Shown here piece by piece: positions 1-12,172 of a DNA stretch of 64,000 nucleotides (the stretch's first letter is position 1; each line of letters opens with the position of its first letter). Origin of the DNA: Candidatus Dietzia intestinipullorum (GTDB lineage: Bacteria > Actinomycetota > Actinomycetes > Mycobacteriales > Mycobacteriaceae). Below the pieces are notes generated by a model. The model saw only the letters and a list, made by a program, of their open reading frames with translations, had not been told where the DNA came from and made no database searches. Where the stretch lies: the NCBI GenBank assembly GCA_019119635.1, contig DWWP01000034.1, forward strand, positions 1-64,000, written 5' to 3'. Both the position numbers and the translations under genes were made by a program.

Positions 1-498
1 GGGCTCGTCGACCTCGACGGTGTCGCCCTCCTTCTTGAGCCACTGGGTGATGGTGCCCTCGGTGACGGATTCGCCGAGTTCGGGCATCGTCACGTCGGTG
101 CCGCCACCGCCGCCGCCACTTCCGGAGTCACTACCGGAGCCGCCGCCGGAGGGCTTCTCCGCGGCGGGCGGCTCCGCGGCCGACCCGCCCTCGTCGGCGT
201 CATCCGACCCGCCGTCGTCGGTGGCGGAGGCTGCGGAGTCGTCGGAGCCCCCGGATCCCGAGCCGTCATCGATGAGACCGAGCTCCCCGCCGATCTCGAC
301 GGTCTCGTCCTCCCCGGCGACGATCTTCTGGAGCGTGCCCGCGGCCGGGGAGGGTATCTCCGTGTCGACCTTGTCGGTGGAGACCTCGAGCAAGGGTTCG
401 TCGACCTCGACCGTGTCGCCCTCCTTCTTGAGCCAGCGGGTGATGGTGCCCTCGCTGACGGATTCACCGAGAGCCGGCATCTGTACGGAGAAGGCCAT
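1..498 (-). CDS. dlaT: Dihydrolipoamide acyltransferase E2 (DlaT/SucB), N-terminal part, truncated by window edge
   Basis: E2 core subunit of a 2-oxoacid dehydrogenase complex, carrying acyl groups on lipoyl-lysine in the cytoplasm. Only the first 166 codons lie in the window. The first lipoyl domain (about residues 1-76) has the lipoyl lysine K43 in [11 protein letters not shown] Ser/Gly/Asp/Glu/Pro-rich flexible linker (about 77-135) leads into a second lipoyl domain that runs off the edge. The two domain starts are almost identical in DNA. ATG at 498 is preceded by AGGAG about 10 bases upstream. Two lipoyl domains are usual for actinobacterial E2 shared by PDH and ODH. Whether the missing catalytic domain is succinyl- or acetyl-type cannot be seen, but synteny with leucyl aminopeptidase matches the M. 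tuberculosis dlaT locus. Confidence 0.93.
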   Translation of the reverse strand, partial: MAFSVQMPALGESVSEGTITRWLKKEGDTVEVDEPLLEVSTDKVDTEIPSPAAGTLQKIVAGEDETVEIGGELGLIDDGSGSGGSDDSAASATDDGGSDDADEGGSAAEPPAAEKPSGGGSGSDSGSGGGGGGTDVTMPELGESVTEGTITQWLKKEGDTVEVDEP

Positions 499-820
499 TA
501 TGTCGTGACTCCTCGAGAGTTCTCAGGCGCTGCCCGGGACGCGATCCGCGCCCGCTTCAAGCGGCGACGTGGGTGGGTGCAATATCGATTATCGGCCGTG
601 ACGAGCCGGTCGGCGGACGCGGTGGCGCGCCGTCGTCTCGTACGCAGTCCATTGTGCCCTCTGCCACTGATCGGTGTCGCGGGGACGCACCGATCCGGGT
701 GGGCCGGGGCCCCGCGTTCAGGTGGCGGCTCCGCCATCACGCCAGTTGGCGATCGGTACGATCGGAAACCGTCAATGACCGTTCACCCCGTACGGGGGCC
801 GAGGGCGAGGAGGGCCCGGG
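499..820. other. Intergenic region between divergent genes
   Basis: About 320 bases separate dlaT (minus) from the small gene at 821 (plus). An AT-rich patch at about 579-593 stands out from the GC-rich background and could hold the dlaT promoter. TACGAT at 757-762 is a possible -10 for the rightward gene. No convincing coding frame, hairpin or repeat is visible. Confidence 0.4.
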
Positions 821-1186
821 GTGGGTATCCGTGATCTGTTGCGGCGGCGACGACCCCGGCTGCGTGCGGATCCGGCGGACCTGGCGCACCTGACGTCCTG
901 GTGCGACACGCGCGTGGGCATCGAGGCGTATCTCGAGCCCGAGACACTCGTGTCCGTCCCCGGCCTCCGACTGGTGGCGTTCGACGGGGAGTGGACCCGT
1001 CGACCGGTGGGCGACGTCGCCACGGCCCGTCGCCTCGCCGAGCGGCTCGGCGTCCCGCTGTACGACGCCATGGAGACGGGTTTCCCGGACCGGATGCGGG
1101 CGTTCGAGGAGGTCCGCATCGCGCGGCAGCGGCGGGAGCGGGCCCGTCGGCTCCGCGAGCAGGTGCGCGGGACCGACGAGCCCTGA
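821..1186 (+). CDS. Small conserved hypothetical protein
   Basis: 121 residues, not assigned to a family I recognise. It is soluble, with no membrane segment or signal peptide. The N-terminus is strongly basic (RRRRPRLR), a mixed alpha/beta middle contains VPGLRLVAFDGEW and VPLYDAMET, and the C-terminus is an Arg/Glu-rich helix (about 92-115) that could be a coiled coil or nucleic-acid-binding tail. The GTG start has an AGGAG-like site about 8 bases upstream. It converges on pepA with only 4 bases between the stops. A gene of this size next to leucyl aminopeptidase is found in related actinomycetes as I recall. The function is unknown. Confidence 0.65.
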   Translation: MGIRDLLRRRRPRLRADPADLAHLTSWCDTRVGIEAYLEPETLVSVPGLRLVAFDGEWTRRPVGDVATARRLAERLGVPLYDAMETGFPDRMRAFEEVRIARQRRERARRLREQVRGTDEP

Positions 1187-1190
1187 CGGG

Positions 1191-2699
1191 TCAGGACTGT
1201 GCGGCGATGTCCTCGAGTACGGCGAGCATAGTCCGGACGGGAACACCCGAACCGCCGCGCGGGAGGTAGCCCTCCGGGCCGCCGTCGTTGTAGGCCGGCC
1301 CCGCCACGTCGACGTGCGCCCACTCGACGCCTTCGGCCACGAACTCGGACAGGAACAGCCCCGCCGAGAGCATCCCGCCCCAGCGGTGCGGGGTCACGTG
1401 CGTCAGATCGGCGACCTCGGAGTCCAGGCCGTCCCGGAGTTCCTCGGGCAGCGGCATGGGCCATCCGCCCTCGCCGACCGTGCGGCTGAGCTCGGCGACG
1501 CGGTCGCGGAAGTCGTCGGTGCCCATGACCCCCGGAGTCTTCTTGCCGAGTGCCACCATCTGGGCGCCGGTCAGGGTCGCGGTGTCGATGAGGTGGGAGG
1601 GGGAGTCCTCGCAGGCGCGGACGATCGCATCGGCCAGGATGAGTCGCCCCTCGGCGTCGGTGTTCTGCACCTCCACGGTCGTCCCGCCGTACATGGTGAG
1701 GACGTCGCCCGGCCGGTAGGCGGTGGCCGAGGGCATGTTCTCCGCCATGGGCACCGTGGCCGCGACGGTCAGGTCCAGTTCCAGCCGCGCGGCCAGGATC
1801 ACCGTGGCGACGACCGCGGCCGCGCCGCCCATGTCCATGGTCATCTGTTCCATGCCCGCCGCCGGCTTTATGGAGATCCCGCCGGTGTCAAAGGTGACGC
1901 CCTTGCCCACCAGCGCCACCGTCGGCCGTCCCTCGCCGCCGCGGTGGACGAGCCGCACCAATCGGGGCGGCCGGGACGACCCGCTGCCCACGGCCAGGAT
2001 CCCGCCGTAGCCGCCGTCGGCCAGTGCGGATTCGTCGAGGACCTCCACCTCGAGCCCGGCGGAGGTGGCCAGCTCGGCGGCGCGGTCGGCGAACGACCCG
2101 GGGAACAGCAGGTTGGGCGGGGTGTTGACCAGGTCGCGGGCCAGGCCCACGCACTCGGCGATGGTGGCTGCCCGGGCCACGGCCCCGGTGGCATCGCCCT
2201 CCGTGAGGATCCGGAGGGCGTCGGCGTCCGAGTTCTCGTCGTCGTCCTTCTCGGTGACCTTGGCCGGGCGGAAGGAGCCCAGTCCGGCGCCGAGTGCCAC
2301 GGCGTCGGGCCGGTCCGCGGCGAGGGTGACGAGCGCGGTGCCGAGTCCACGGCAGGCGCGGGCGGCGGCACCGGCCGCGCGACGCAACGTCTCGTCGGTG
2401 GCCTCCGGGTCCGGGGACCCGAGACCGACGAGCACCACGGAGGAGCCGGGGACGCCCTCGACCGCGGGGATCCGGGTGGTCGAGCCGACCGTGGTGGAGG
2501 CGCCGATCGCGTCGGCGGCCGCAGCGAGTGCCGACACGGTCGCCTCGTCCAGCCCGTGGGCGATGACGAGCGGAGCGCCCTCGTCGGCGTCCGTGGCGGC
2601 GATCCCGACCACCACGACGTCGGACTCCACCGGCGACGTGACCGCCTCCAGTGTCGCGATGTCCGGGGTGTGGGCGAGGATCGACTGCGCGGTCGGCAT
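1191..2699 (-). CDS. pepA: Leucyl aminopeptidase (peptidase family M17)
   Basis: Cytosolic dinuclear-metal aminopeptidase that removes N-terminal residues from peptides, 502 residues, the usual family length. The N-terminal macro-like domain (1-165) is followed by the catalytic domain. Metal and substrate residues are visible in [11 protein letters not shown] (K256, D261), [15 protein letters not shown] (K268, D279) and the M17 signature NTDAEGRL (336-343). I chose ATG at 2699 because AGGAG lies 7 bases upstream; an in-frame extension to 2777 is Pro-rich and unlike the family. It corresponds to M. tuberculosis Rv2213 (pepB) and lies divergent from gcvT, as there. Confidence 0.95.
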   Translation of the reverse strand: MPTAQSILAHTPDIATLEAVTSPVESDVVVVGIAATDADEGAPLVIAHGLDEATVSALAAAADAIGASTTVGSTTRIPAVEGVPGSSVVLVGLGSPDPEATDETLRRAAGAAARACRGLGTALVTLAADRPDAVALGAGLGSFRPAKVTEKDDDENSDADALRILTEGDATGAVARAATIAECVGLARDLVNTPPNLLFPGSFADRAAELATSAGLEVEVLDESALADGGYGGILAVGSGSSRPPRLVRLVHRGGEGRPTVALVGKGVTFDTGGISIKPAAGMEQMTMDMGGAAAVVATVILAARLELDLTVAATVPMAENMPSATAYRPGDVLTMYGGTTVEVQNTDAEGRLILADAIVRACEDSPSHLIDTATLTGAQMVALGKKTPGVMGTDDFRDRVAELSRTVGEGGWPMPLPEELRDGLDSEVADLTHVTPHRWGGMLSAGLFLSEFVAEGVEWAHVDVAGPAYNDGGPEGYLPRGGSGVPVRTMLAVLEDIAAQS

Positions 2700-2776
2700 G
2701 GAACGCTCCTGGGGGTCGGGTGACGGGGACACGGGGCCCGGATCCGCCGGGCGGGGCCGCCACGGGGAGGGCACCA

Positions 2777-2782
2777 TAGTCT
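2777..2782 (+). promoter_or_regulatory. Probable -10 element for gcvT
   Basis: TAGTCT fits the actinobacterial TAnnnT -10 consensus. It would start transcription near 2790, giving a leader of about 45 bases that carries the GAGGAGAGG ribosome site of gcvT. Confidence 0.45.
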
Positions 2783-2835
2783 ATCGACTACCGTGGGAAC
2801 GCAGTCGTACGGGCGTTGAGCGAGGAGAGGACCAC

Positions 2836-3948
2836 ATGACAGAGACCGGGGAGCTCCTGGAGGGACCGCTGCACTCACGCCACGTCGACGCGGGCGCGAC
2901 GTTCGCGCCGTTCGGCGGCTGGTCCATGCCGCTCCAGTACACCGGCACCGTCGCCGAGCACACCGCGACCCGCACCGCGGTCGGGCTCTTCGACGTGAGC
3001 CACCTCGGCAAGGCCCGCGTCTCGGGACCGGGCGCCGCCGAGTTCGTCAACACCTGCCTCACCAACGACATCCGCAAGGTCGCCGCCGGCAGCGCCCAGT
3101 ACACCTTGTGCTGCGACGAATCCGGCGGGGTGATCGACGACCTCATCACGTACCGGATCTCGGACGACGAGGTCTTCCTCATCCCCAACGCCGCCAACGC
3201 CGCCGAGGTGGTGGGCCGTCTGCGGGCAGCGGCCGCCGAACGCGCCCCGGACCTCGCCGTCACCGATGAGCACCGCTCGCGCGCCGTCATCGCCGTCCAG
3301 GGCCCACTCGCCGGAGAGGTCATGCAGGAGGTCGGACTGACCACCGATCTCGACTTCATGGGCTTCACCGACGCCCAGTGGAACGGCATCTCCGTGCTCG
3401 TGTGCCGGACCGGCTACACGGGGGAGTACGGCTTCGAGGTCCTGCCCTCCCGGGACGGGGCGGGTGCACTCTGGGACGCCCTCGCCGAGCAGGTGCTCTC
3501 CCGCGAAGGCGCGCTCTGCGGACTGGGGGCACGGGATTCGCTGCGGCTGGAGGCGGGCTTCCCGCTGCACGGCAACGAACTGTCCCCGGAGCTCAGCCCG
3601 CTCGAGGCCCGCTGCAGCTGGGCGATCGGCTGGGACAAGCCCGCGTTCTGGGGCCGGGAGGAGCTGGTCCGCCGGAAGGAGGCGGGCCCGGCGCGACGTG
3701 TCTACGCCCTCGAGGTCACGGGCCGTGGGGTCCTGCGCGCGGGACAGACGGTCCGGGCCGGCGGTGCTGACGTGGGCGTGACCAGCTCGGGCACGTACTC
3801 GCCGACCCTGGGCACCGGGATCGCGCTGGCGTTCATCTCGCTGGACGCGGGCCTCAGGAAGGGCGACGAGGTGGTCGTCGACGTACGGGGGCGAGAGGTA
3901 CCGTGCCGCCTCGCGGTACCCCCGCTCGTGGAGAACCACACCCGCTGA
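2836..3948 (+). CDS. gcvT: Glycine cleavage system T protein (aminomethyltransferase)
   Basis: Transfers the aminomethyl carbon from glycine-loaded H protein to tetrahydrofolate, releasing ammonia. 370 residues, typical for GcvT. Family signatures include the N-terminal [21 protein letters not shown] and the folate-domain segment [15 protein letters not shown]-terminal barrel domain ends in a segment like [18 protein letters not shown] at 2836 follows GAGGAGAGG closely. The P, H and L genes are not in the window, so gcvT is separated from its partners here, as in mycobacteria (Rv2211c). It is followed by ilvE in the same direction after 32 bases. Confidence 0.95.
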   Translation: MTETGELLEGPLHSRHVDAGATFAPFGGWSMPLQYTGTVAEHTATRTAVGLFDVSHLGKARVSGPGAAEFVNTCLTNDIRKVAAGSAQYTLCCDESGGVIDDLITYRISDDEVFLIPNAANAAEVVGRLRAAAAERAPDLAVTDEHRSRAVIAVQGPLAGEVMQEVGLTTDLDFMGFTDAQWNGISVLVCRTGYTGEYGFEVLPSRDGAGALWDALAEQVLSREGALCGLGARDSLRLEAGFPLHGNELSPELSPLEARCSWAIGWDKPAFWGREELVRRKEAGPARRVYALEVTGRGVLRAGQTVRAGGADVGVTSSGTYSPTLGTGIALAFISLDAGLRKGDEVVVDVRGREVPCRLAVPPLVENHTR

Positions 3949-3980
3949 GACCCGCCCCTTCTCGAGGAACGAGACACCAC

Positions 3981-5072
3981 ATGTCCACATTCGACGTCCA
4001 CCCCTCCGCCACCCCGCGGTCCGTCGGGGATCGCGAGGCCATCCTCGCCGCGCCCGGATTCGGCCAGCATTTCACCGACCACATGGTGACCCTCCCGTAC
4101 GTCGACGGCGCGTGGGGGACACCGACCGTCGAGGCGTATGCGCCGCTGACCATCGACCCGTCCGCAGTGGTGTTGCACTACGCCCAGACGATCTTCGAGG
4201 GCCTCAAGGCCTACCGTCAGGCCGACGGCTCGATCGCCTCCTTCCGCCCGGAGGAGAACGCGGCCCGGTTCAACCGGTCCGCGCGACGCATGGCGATGCC
4301 GCCGTTGCCCGAGGATCTCTTCATGGAATCGCTCCGGCAGATCGTCGCGATCGACCGTGACTGGGTTCCCGCCGCCGGCGGTGAGGACTCCCTCTACCTG
4401 CGGCCGTTCATGATCGCCACGGAGGCAGGGCTCGGGGTGCGTCCGGCCGAGGAATACCTGTACTCGGTGATCGCCTCGCCGGCCGGCGCGTACTTCCCCC
4501 GGGGCATCGCCCCCGTGAGCGTCTGGCTGAGCACCGAGTACGTCCGCGCGAGCCCCGGGGGGACCGGGGCCGCCAAGTTCGGCGGCAACTACGCCGCGTC
4601 GTTGCTCGCCCAGGAACAGGCCGCCGCCAAGGGGTGCGACCAGGTGGTCTGGCTCGACGCGATCGACCGCAAGTACGTCGAGGAGATGGGCGGGATGAAC
4701 CTGTTCTTCGTCTTCGGCTCCGGCGACTCCGCGGAGATCGTCACCCCCGAACTGTCCGGCTCGCTCCTGCCCGGGGTCACCCGGGACAGCCTCCTGCAGT
4801 TGGCCCGCCACCTCGGCTACCCCGTCACCGAGCGCAGGATCTCCGTCGAGGAGTGGGAGTCGGGCGTGGCCTCCGGCGAGATCTCCGAGGTGTTCGCGTG
4901 CGGCACGGCCGCCGTCATCACCCCGGTCGGCTCGGTCGCGCACACCGGGGGCGGGTACACGATCGGCGACGGCGGGCCGGGCCGGGTCACCATGCGACTG
5001 CGGGAGACCCTCACCGGCATCCAGCGCGGTTCCGTCGAGGACACCTTCGGCTGGATGACCTCGTTGGACTGA
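3981..5072 (+). CDS. ilvE: Branched-chain amino acid aminotransferase (fold-type IV PLP)
   Basis: Last step of Val, Leu and Ile synthesis and first step of their degradation: transfers the amino group between glutamate and branched 2-oxoacids. 363 residues. The PLP lysine is K199 in [12 protein letters not shown]; other class IV features are the [12 protein letters not shown] segment and the late [10 protein letters not shown] motif that binds phosphate. ATG at 3981 has a purine-rich GAGGAACGAGA upstream. It is downstream of and probably co-transcribed with gcvT. It corresponds to Rv2210c. Confidence 0.96.
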   Translation: MSTFDVHPSATPRSVGDREAILAAPGFGQHFTDHMVTLPYVDGAWGTPTVEAYAPLTIDPSAVVLHYAQTIFEGLKAYRQADGSIASFRPEENAARFNRSARRMAMPPLPEDLFMESLRQIVAIDRDWVPAAGGEDSLYLRPFMIATEAGLGVRPAEEYLYSVIASPAGAYFPRGIAPVSVWLSTEYVRASPGGTGAAKFGGNYAASLLAQEQAAAKGCDQVVWLDAIDRKYVEEMGGMNLFFVFGSGDSAEIVTPELSGSLLPGVTRDSLLQLARHLGYPVTERRISVEEWESGVASGEISEVFACGTAAVITPVGSVAHTGGGYTIGDGGPGRVTMRLRETLTGIQRGSVEDTFGWMTSLD

Positions 5073-5077
5073 GGTCC

Positions 5078-5120
5078 GCGCCGGGAACGCTGCGCCCACG
5101 GCGCGGCCGCGGCCCGGCGC
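5078..5120. terminator. Possible bidirectional terminator between ilvE and cobS
   Basis: Arms GCGCCGGG (5078-5085) and CCCGGCGC (5113-5120) could pair across a GC-rich interior that can itself fold. There is no T-tract. Its position between convergent genes supports a terminator, but this is weak. Confidence 0.35.
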
Positions 5121-5897
5121 TCAGAGCAGGAGCACGGCCACCACGAGCGCGGTGGCCGTGCCGGCCTCGATCGTCGCCCCCAGCACATCCCCGTTGACGC
5201 CTTCGAAGCGGCGCACGGCGTGCCCGGCGAACCCGGCCGCCGCCGCGTAGGCCGCGAGACCCGCCGTCGCGCCCGCGGCGGGAGCCCACCACCGGTCGGC
5301 GCCCCACCCGGATCCGGCCAGAGCGGCACCGGCGGCCACGCTGATCACCCCGATCACCGCGACGGCGGTCCGCGACTGCGACCCGGCCACGAGCGCGCCG
5401 AACCCGGTCTCCGAGGCGGCGGGCACGCCGCGGCGGAGCTGGGACACCGGGAGGCAGCGCGAGAGGACGAGCGCCGCCACGGGCGCGAGCCACGCTCCGG
5501 CCTCGACCAGGGCGCCCAGGGCCGCGACCTCGGCGAGAAGCACCAGCACCAGCGTGGCGGTCCCCATCGGCCCGACGGAGCCGGAGCGCATGATCTCGCG
5601 CGCCCGCTCGGGGCCGGCATACGAGCCGAGCGCGTCCGCGGTGTCGGCGAGCGCATCGACATGCATCCCGCGGGTGAGCGCCACGACCACCGCCACGCCC
5701 GCCGCGCCCGAGAGCATAGCGCCCGCACCCAGGGAATGCAGGCCGTGGGCGGCCGCCGTCGCGAGCAGGCCGCACACGAACCCCACCACGGGAAGCGCCG
5801 TCATCGCGCGCCCGGCGGCCCCGGCGCCCGGGATCCCGGTACGGCCGAGGGGGAGGACCGTCATCCAGGTCAGGGACAGCCGGACCGCGTCGAGCAC
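5121..5897 (-). CDS. cobS: Adenosylcobinamide-GDP ribazoletransferase (cobalamin synthase)
   Basis: Integral membrane enzyme that joins activated alpha-ribazole to adenosylcobinamide-GDP, the last assembly step of cobalamin. 258 residues with several Ala/Val/Leu-rich membrane helices. Polar family motifs are visible: LTWMTVLPL near the N-terminus, the Asp-rich HVDALADTADALGSY that binds metal, and GPMGTATLVLVLLAEVAAL. The GTG start lies 5 bases after the upstream cobU-cobT stop, with AAGGA inside the end of that gene, so the two are probably translated together. It corresponds to Rv2208. Confidence 0.93.
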   Translation of the reverse strand: MLDAVRLSLTWMTVLPLGRTGIPGAGAAGRAMTALPVVGFVCGLLATAAAHGLHSLGAGAMLSGAAGVAVVVALTRGMHVDALADTADALGSYAGPERAREIMRSGSVGPMGTATLVLVLLAEVAALGALVEAGAWLAPVAALVLSRCLPVSQLRRGVPAASETGFGALVAGSQSRTAVAVIGVISVAAGAALAGSGWGADRWWAPAAGATAGLAAYAAAAGFAGHAVRRFEGVNGDVLGATIEAGTATALVVAVLLL

Positions 5898-5902
5898 CGT
5901 CG

Positions 5903-7690
5903 TCAGTCCTTGCCGCTGACCCCGGCGTCGGCGAACGTCGCCATCTCCGTGAGGATCGCCACCGCTGCGTGAACGGTCGGCAGGGCGGCGACGGCACCGC
6001 TGCCCTCGCCGAGCCGCATGGAGTGTTCGAGAACCGGGTCCAGCGAGAGGTAGGTGAGCGCCGCCGAATGTGCCGGTTCGGCGCTACGGTGACCGGCGAC
6101 CCACCACTGACGGCTGCCCGGCGCGAGGAACTCCGCGATCAACGCGGCCGAGGTCACCACGGCCCCGTCGAGGAGGCACGGTGTCCGGCGTACGGCGGCC
6201 TGGGCGAGGAACCCGGCCATCGCCGCGAGGTCGGCGCCCGCTACCCGACGCAGGAGGGCGACGGGGTCCCGCACGTCGCGCTGCCCCCGGAACATGGCGT
6301 CGCGGACGGCCGCGGTCTTGCGCATCCATCCCTCGTCGTCGATCCCGGTCCCGCGACCCACCAGTTCGACCGGCTCGCGACCGGTGACCAGACAGGTCAG
6401 CACAGTGGCGGGGGTGGTGTTGCCGATCCCCAGGTCACCCGCGACGAGCAGGTCAGCTCCGGAGTCGACCTCGTCGTCGGCGATCCGGCGGCCGGCGGCG
6501 ATCGCCGCCCGCACCTCCTCGTGCGTCAGCGCGTCCTCGCGGTCGATCGCCCCGCTGGAGCGGCGGATCTTGTGGTCATCCAGCTCGCCGGGGCGTTCGG
6601 AGGCCATCGACAGATCGGCCACCCGGACCGTGGCGCCGGCCGCCCGTGCCAGAACCGAGACGGCGGACCCGCCCGCGACGATGTTGTCCGCCATCTGCAG
6701 GGTGACCTCGGTGGGAAAGGCCGAGACCCCGTGCCGGGCGACCCCGTGGTCACCCGCGAACACCACGACGCGCGGGCGCTCCAGGCGCCGCGGTGGGCAG
6801 CTGTCCTGACAGGAGGCGATCCACGCCCCCAGCTCCTCGAGTCGTCCGAGTGAGCCCGCCGGCTTGGTGAGCGAGAGGTGGCGGGCGCGCGCCTCCTCGG
6901 CCGCGTCGAGCGAGGGCGGACGTATGGGCGGGAACGCGACGGGGTCGTCGTAATGGTCGACGTCCCAGAGGCCGGCGAAGCCGTCGGTGCCGGCCGCGCC
7001 GGGCGCATGGTCGTCATCGGTCGCGGGCGCGGCGGCACCGGCGGCGCCGGGGGTGCTGCCCGCGCCGGTCGCTCCGGCCGCACCGATGGCGGTCGCCGGT
7101 GTGGTGGTCAGGCCTCCGGTGGCGGCCGGGTCGGCGGGGCGGGACCGGCCGGGCCGATCGGGGTGCGAGGCCCCGAGGGGGAGTGCCCGGCCGGCGACGA
7201 CGAGGACGGCGGAATCGCACACCTCGGCCAGCCGCCGGTTGAGCGAGCCGATCATGTCCCCGAACAGGCGGCCGGCAAGCGTGTCCGGCACCACGCCGAG
7301 CCCGACCTCGGGGGAGACCAGCACCAGCGCGCCGGGGTGGGCGGCCACCGCGTCGACCAGGGCGTCCACGTCGCCCGAGACCGCGGCTCCCGAGTCCGCC
7401 CAGCCGAGTGTCGCGTCGAGCCGGCGGGTGAGCCAGCCGCCCAAGTCGTCGACGAGCACGGTCGCGTCGGGGTGCTCCCGCAGTACGCCGACGACGTCGT
7501 CGGTCTCCGCGGTCTCCCATTCCGCCGGGCGACGGTCCCGGTGAGCGGAGACGCGCGCCGCCATCTCCTCGTCGTCGCGGTCGACACGGGCGGTGGCCAC
7601 GTAGACGACCGGGGTGCCGGCGGCGGCGACGACCGACTCGGCATGGGCGGATTTACCCGAGCGGGTGCCGCCGAGGACCAGCATGCGCAT
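5903..7690 (-). CDS. cobUT: Fused CobU-CobT: cobinamide kinase/guanylyltransferase plus DMB phosphoribosyltransferase
   Basis: One polypeptide of about 595 residues covers two steps of cobalamin lower-loop assembly. Residues 1-165 are CobU: P-loop GGTRSGKS (7-14), YVATA and the [10 protein letters not shown] segment, which phosphorylates adenosylcobinamide and adds GMP. A low-complexity Ala/Gly/Thr/Pro linker (about 165-235) follows. Residues 240-595 are CobT, which makes alpha-ribazole phosphate from nicotinate mononucleotide and dimethylbenzimidazole; its motifs are [30 protein letters not shown] and GIGNTTPA. I prefer ATG at 7690 (GGAAGG about 11 bases upstream) over GTG at 7699, whose spacing is only 2. 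It precedes cobS. In M. tuberculosis the two enzymes are separate genes. Confidence 0.92.
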   Translation of the reverse strand: MRMLVLGGTRSGKSAHAESVVAAAGTPVVYVATARVDRDDEEMAARVSAHRDRRPAEWETAETDDVVGVLREHPDATVLVDDLGGWLTRRLDATLGWADSGAAVSGDVDALVDAVAAHPGALVLVSPEVGLGVVPDTLAGRLFGDMIGSLNRRLAEVCDSAVLVVAGRALPLGASHPDRPGRSRPADPAATGGLTTTPATAIGAAGATGAGSTPGAAGAAAPATDDDHAPGAAGTDGFAGLWDVDHYDDPVAFPPIRPPSLDAAEEARARHLSLTKPAGSLGRLEELGAWIASCQDSCPPRRLERPRVVVFAGDHGVARHGVSAFPTEVTLQMADNIVAGGSAVSVLARAAGATVRVADLSMASERPGELDDHKIRRSSGAIDREDALTHEEVRAAIAAGRRIADDEVDSGADLLVAGDLGIGNTTPATVLTCLVTGREPVELVGRGTGIDDEGWMRKTAAVRDAMFRGQRDVRDPVALLRRVAGADLAAMAGFLAQAAVRRTPCLLDGAVVTSAALIAEFLAPGSRQWWVAGHRSAEPAHSAALTYLSLDPVLEHSMRLGEGSGAVAALPTVHAAVAILTEMATFADAGVSGKD

Positions 7691-7724
7691 GGCGTTCACG
7701 GCCTTCCGGGGAGCGTCGGTGGAG

Positions 7725-8411
7725 TCAGATGGTGTCGCCGGGGCGAACCCGGGGGCGCGGGGTGCGGAGCATCCTCGGCTGCGTCGCGCGCATCACCGCG
7801 TAGAAACCCATGCCGAAGCCGGTGTCGTCGGTGCCGGGGAAACGCTCGCGGACCACCTTGTTGACCTTGCGGCCCACCAGCACGCCGTCGATGATCACCA
7901 CCACGACGAGGACCAGGAACAGGGTCTGGCTGATCGCCATGAGTTCGGGGTCGGGGATGAGCTGGAACACGATCACGGCCAACGCCAGCGGCATGAACCA
8001 GTTGATGAAACGACGGTGCGTGTCGACCCAGTCGCGGGCGAACCGCCGTACCTCGCCGCGGTCCCGGGAGAGCACGTAACGGTCGTCGCCCTCCATCATG
8101 AGCTGGCGCCGCTCCTCGCGGGCCTCGCGGTCCTTGGCCCGGGCCGCCCTGCGCTCGTCCTTCGACATCGAGGCCTCGGCGGTCTTGCGCCGCTGCCGGG
8201 CCTCCTTGCGCGTCACCGGTGCGGTGACGGGGCCGGTGTGCATACCCCGGGCCCGCTCCTGGTCCCGACGTTTGGGGGTCGGCCTGCCCTTGCCCGCCGG
8301 CCGACGCGGATCGTCGACGGGGCCCTGCTCGACGTCGGGGGCGGGTTCCGCCTCGTCCGCGGGCCCCTCACCGGGCTCTTCTCTTCTGGAGCCGAATGCG
8401 CGCAACTTCAC
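7725..8411 (-). CDS. DUF3043 membrane protein
   Basis: 228 residues, member of the actinobacterial DUF3043 family (M. tuberculosis Rv2206 in the same place). The N-terminal half is charged and probably cytoplasmic: acidic and Pro-rich (8-40), then very basic with [12 protein letters not shown] and [19 protein letters not shown]. Two hydrophobic helices follow, around [19 protein letters not shown] and [19 protein letters not shown], before a short basic tail. The function is unknown. GTG at 8411 lies 6 bases after a TAGCCT -10 candidate, suggesting a leaderless mRNA. Confidence 0.88.
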   Translation of the reverse strand: MKLRAFGSRREEPGEGPADEAEPAPDVEQGPVDDPRRPAGKGRPTPKRRDQERARGMHTGPVTAPVTRKEARQRRKTAEASMSKDERRAARAKDREAREERRQLMMEGDDRYVLSRDRGEVRRFARDWVDTHRRFINWFMPLALAVIVFQLIPDPELMAISQTLFLVLVVVVIIDGVLVGRKVNKVVRERFPGTDDTGFGMGFYAVMRATQPRMLRTPRPRVRPGDTI

Positions 8412-8417
8412 TCCCTC

Positions 8418-8423
8418 AGGCTA
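8418..8423 (-). promoter_or_regulatory. Leaderless -10 element for the DUF3043 gene
   Basis: TAGCCT on the minus strand ends 6 bases before the GTG start at 8411, the spacing expected when transcription starts at the start codon. Confidence 0.45.
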
Positions 8424-8471
8424 GGCGATCGGCGCGCGGGCCGAGAATCCACCCACGTGCCACAGAGGGCG

Positions 8472-8477
8472 TATCGT
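8472..8477 (+). promoter_or_regulatory. Possible -10 element for the Fe-S carrier gene
   Basis: TATCGT in the divergent spacer would give a leader of about 80 bases before the ATG at 8564. No strong -35 is visible. Confidence 0.35.
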
Positions 8478-8563
8478 GACAGGGGAATAGAGGGATGCAG
8501 GGGCGACGTTGCACCCCGTGAGACGCCACCCACGCCCTCTCTCGGATCGCAAGGAGAACAATC

Positions 8564-8914
8564 ATGACCACTGCGGAGAACACCACCGCCACCGGTGTCC
8601 AGCTCACCGACGCCGCCGCCTCCAAGGCCAAGACCCTCCTCGACCAGGAGGGCCGTGACGATCTCTCGCTGCGCATCGCCGTCCAGCCCGGTGGTTGCGC
8701 GGGCCTGCGCTACCAGCTGTTCTTCGACGACCGCTCGCTCGACGGCGACGTCGTCGACGACTTCGGCGGGATCAAGCTCGCCGTGGACCGCATGAGCGTC
8801 CCGTACCTCACCGGCGCGTCGATCGACTTCGTCGACTCCATCGAGAAGCAGGGCTTCACCATCGACAACCCCCAGGCGACGGGCTCCTGCGCCTGCGGTG
8901 ACTCGTTCAACTGA
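8564..8914 (+). CDS. erpA: A-type iron-sulfur cluster carrier (HesB/ErpA family)
   Basis: Scaffold or carrier delivering Fe-S clusters to apoproteins in the cytoplasm. 116 residues, the usual length. The three conserved cysteines are present in PGGCAGLRY and in the C-terminal SCACGDSF. The start is supported by AAGGAGAA 6-11 bases before ATG. It corresponds to Rv2204c. It lies between the divergent DUF3043 gene and adoK, and a strong hairpin follows, so it is probably monocistronic. IscA and SufA have the same fold; the ErpA label rests on overall similarity and synteny. Confidence 0.93.
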   Translation: MTTAENTTATGVQLTDAAASKAKTLLDQEGRDDLSLRIAVQPGGCAGLRYQLFFDDRSLDGDVVDDFGGIKLAVDRMSVPYLTGASIDFVDSIEKQGFTIDNPQATGSCACGDSFN

Positions 8915-9955
<1,041 letters not shown>

Positions 9956-10019
9956 CCCACAGGGAGCCGCGCCCGCCGCGCCCGCCGCGCCCGGCGAGCA
10001 CCGCGTCGGCCGCGCCGGA

Positions 10020-11945
<1,926 letters not shown>

Positions 11946-12117
11946 GCGTCGGGTACCTCGTCGATCGTCGTCGGTGGTGGGGCGCGACTCGCGTGAGCTC
12001 GCCGTGACGAGTCCGAATGATACTGCTCCCGTCCGAACTCCTCCTCGTGCCGACCCGCGCGGGGGAGAGTTGGTTGAAATGCCGACACCCGCGGGGTTCT
12101 CACGGGGCGTCGTGGTC

Positions 12118-12123
12118 TATTCT
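12118..12123 (+). promoter_or_regulatory. Probable -10 element for ctaC
   Basis: TATTCT would start transcription near 12130, about 43 bases before the ctaC ATG. The leader contains a CCGGCC/GGCCGG inverted repeat. Confidence 0.45.
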
Positions 12124-12172
12124 TCTTAAGTGTCCCGGCCGTGCGGCCGGAGCCGCGGATCAGGAAGGCGTG

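Noticed and set aside
505..834. Overlapping short frames in the dlaT upstream region
   Set aside because: No ribosome site, Arg-rich shadow-like composition and no similarity to anything recognised.
9961..10000. Run of CGCGCCCGC-like units after adoK as a possible tandem repeat
   Set aside because: Only about three imperfect copies of GC-only sequence; no sign of a functional repeat.
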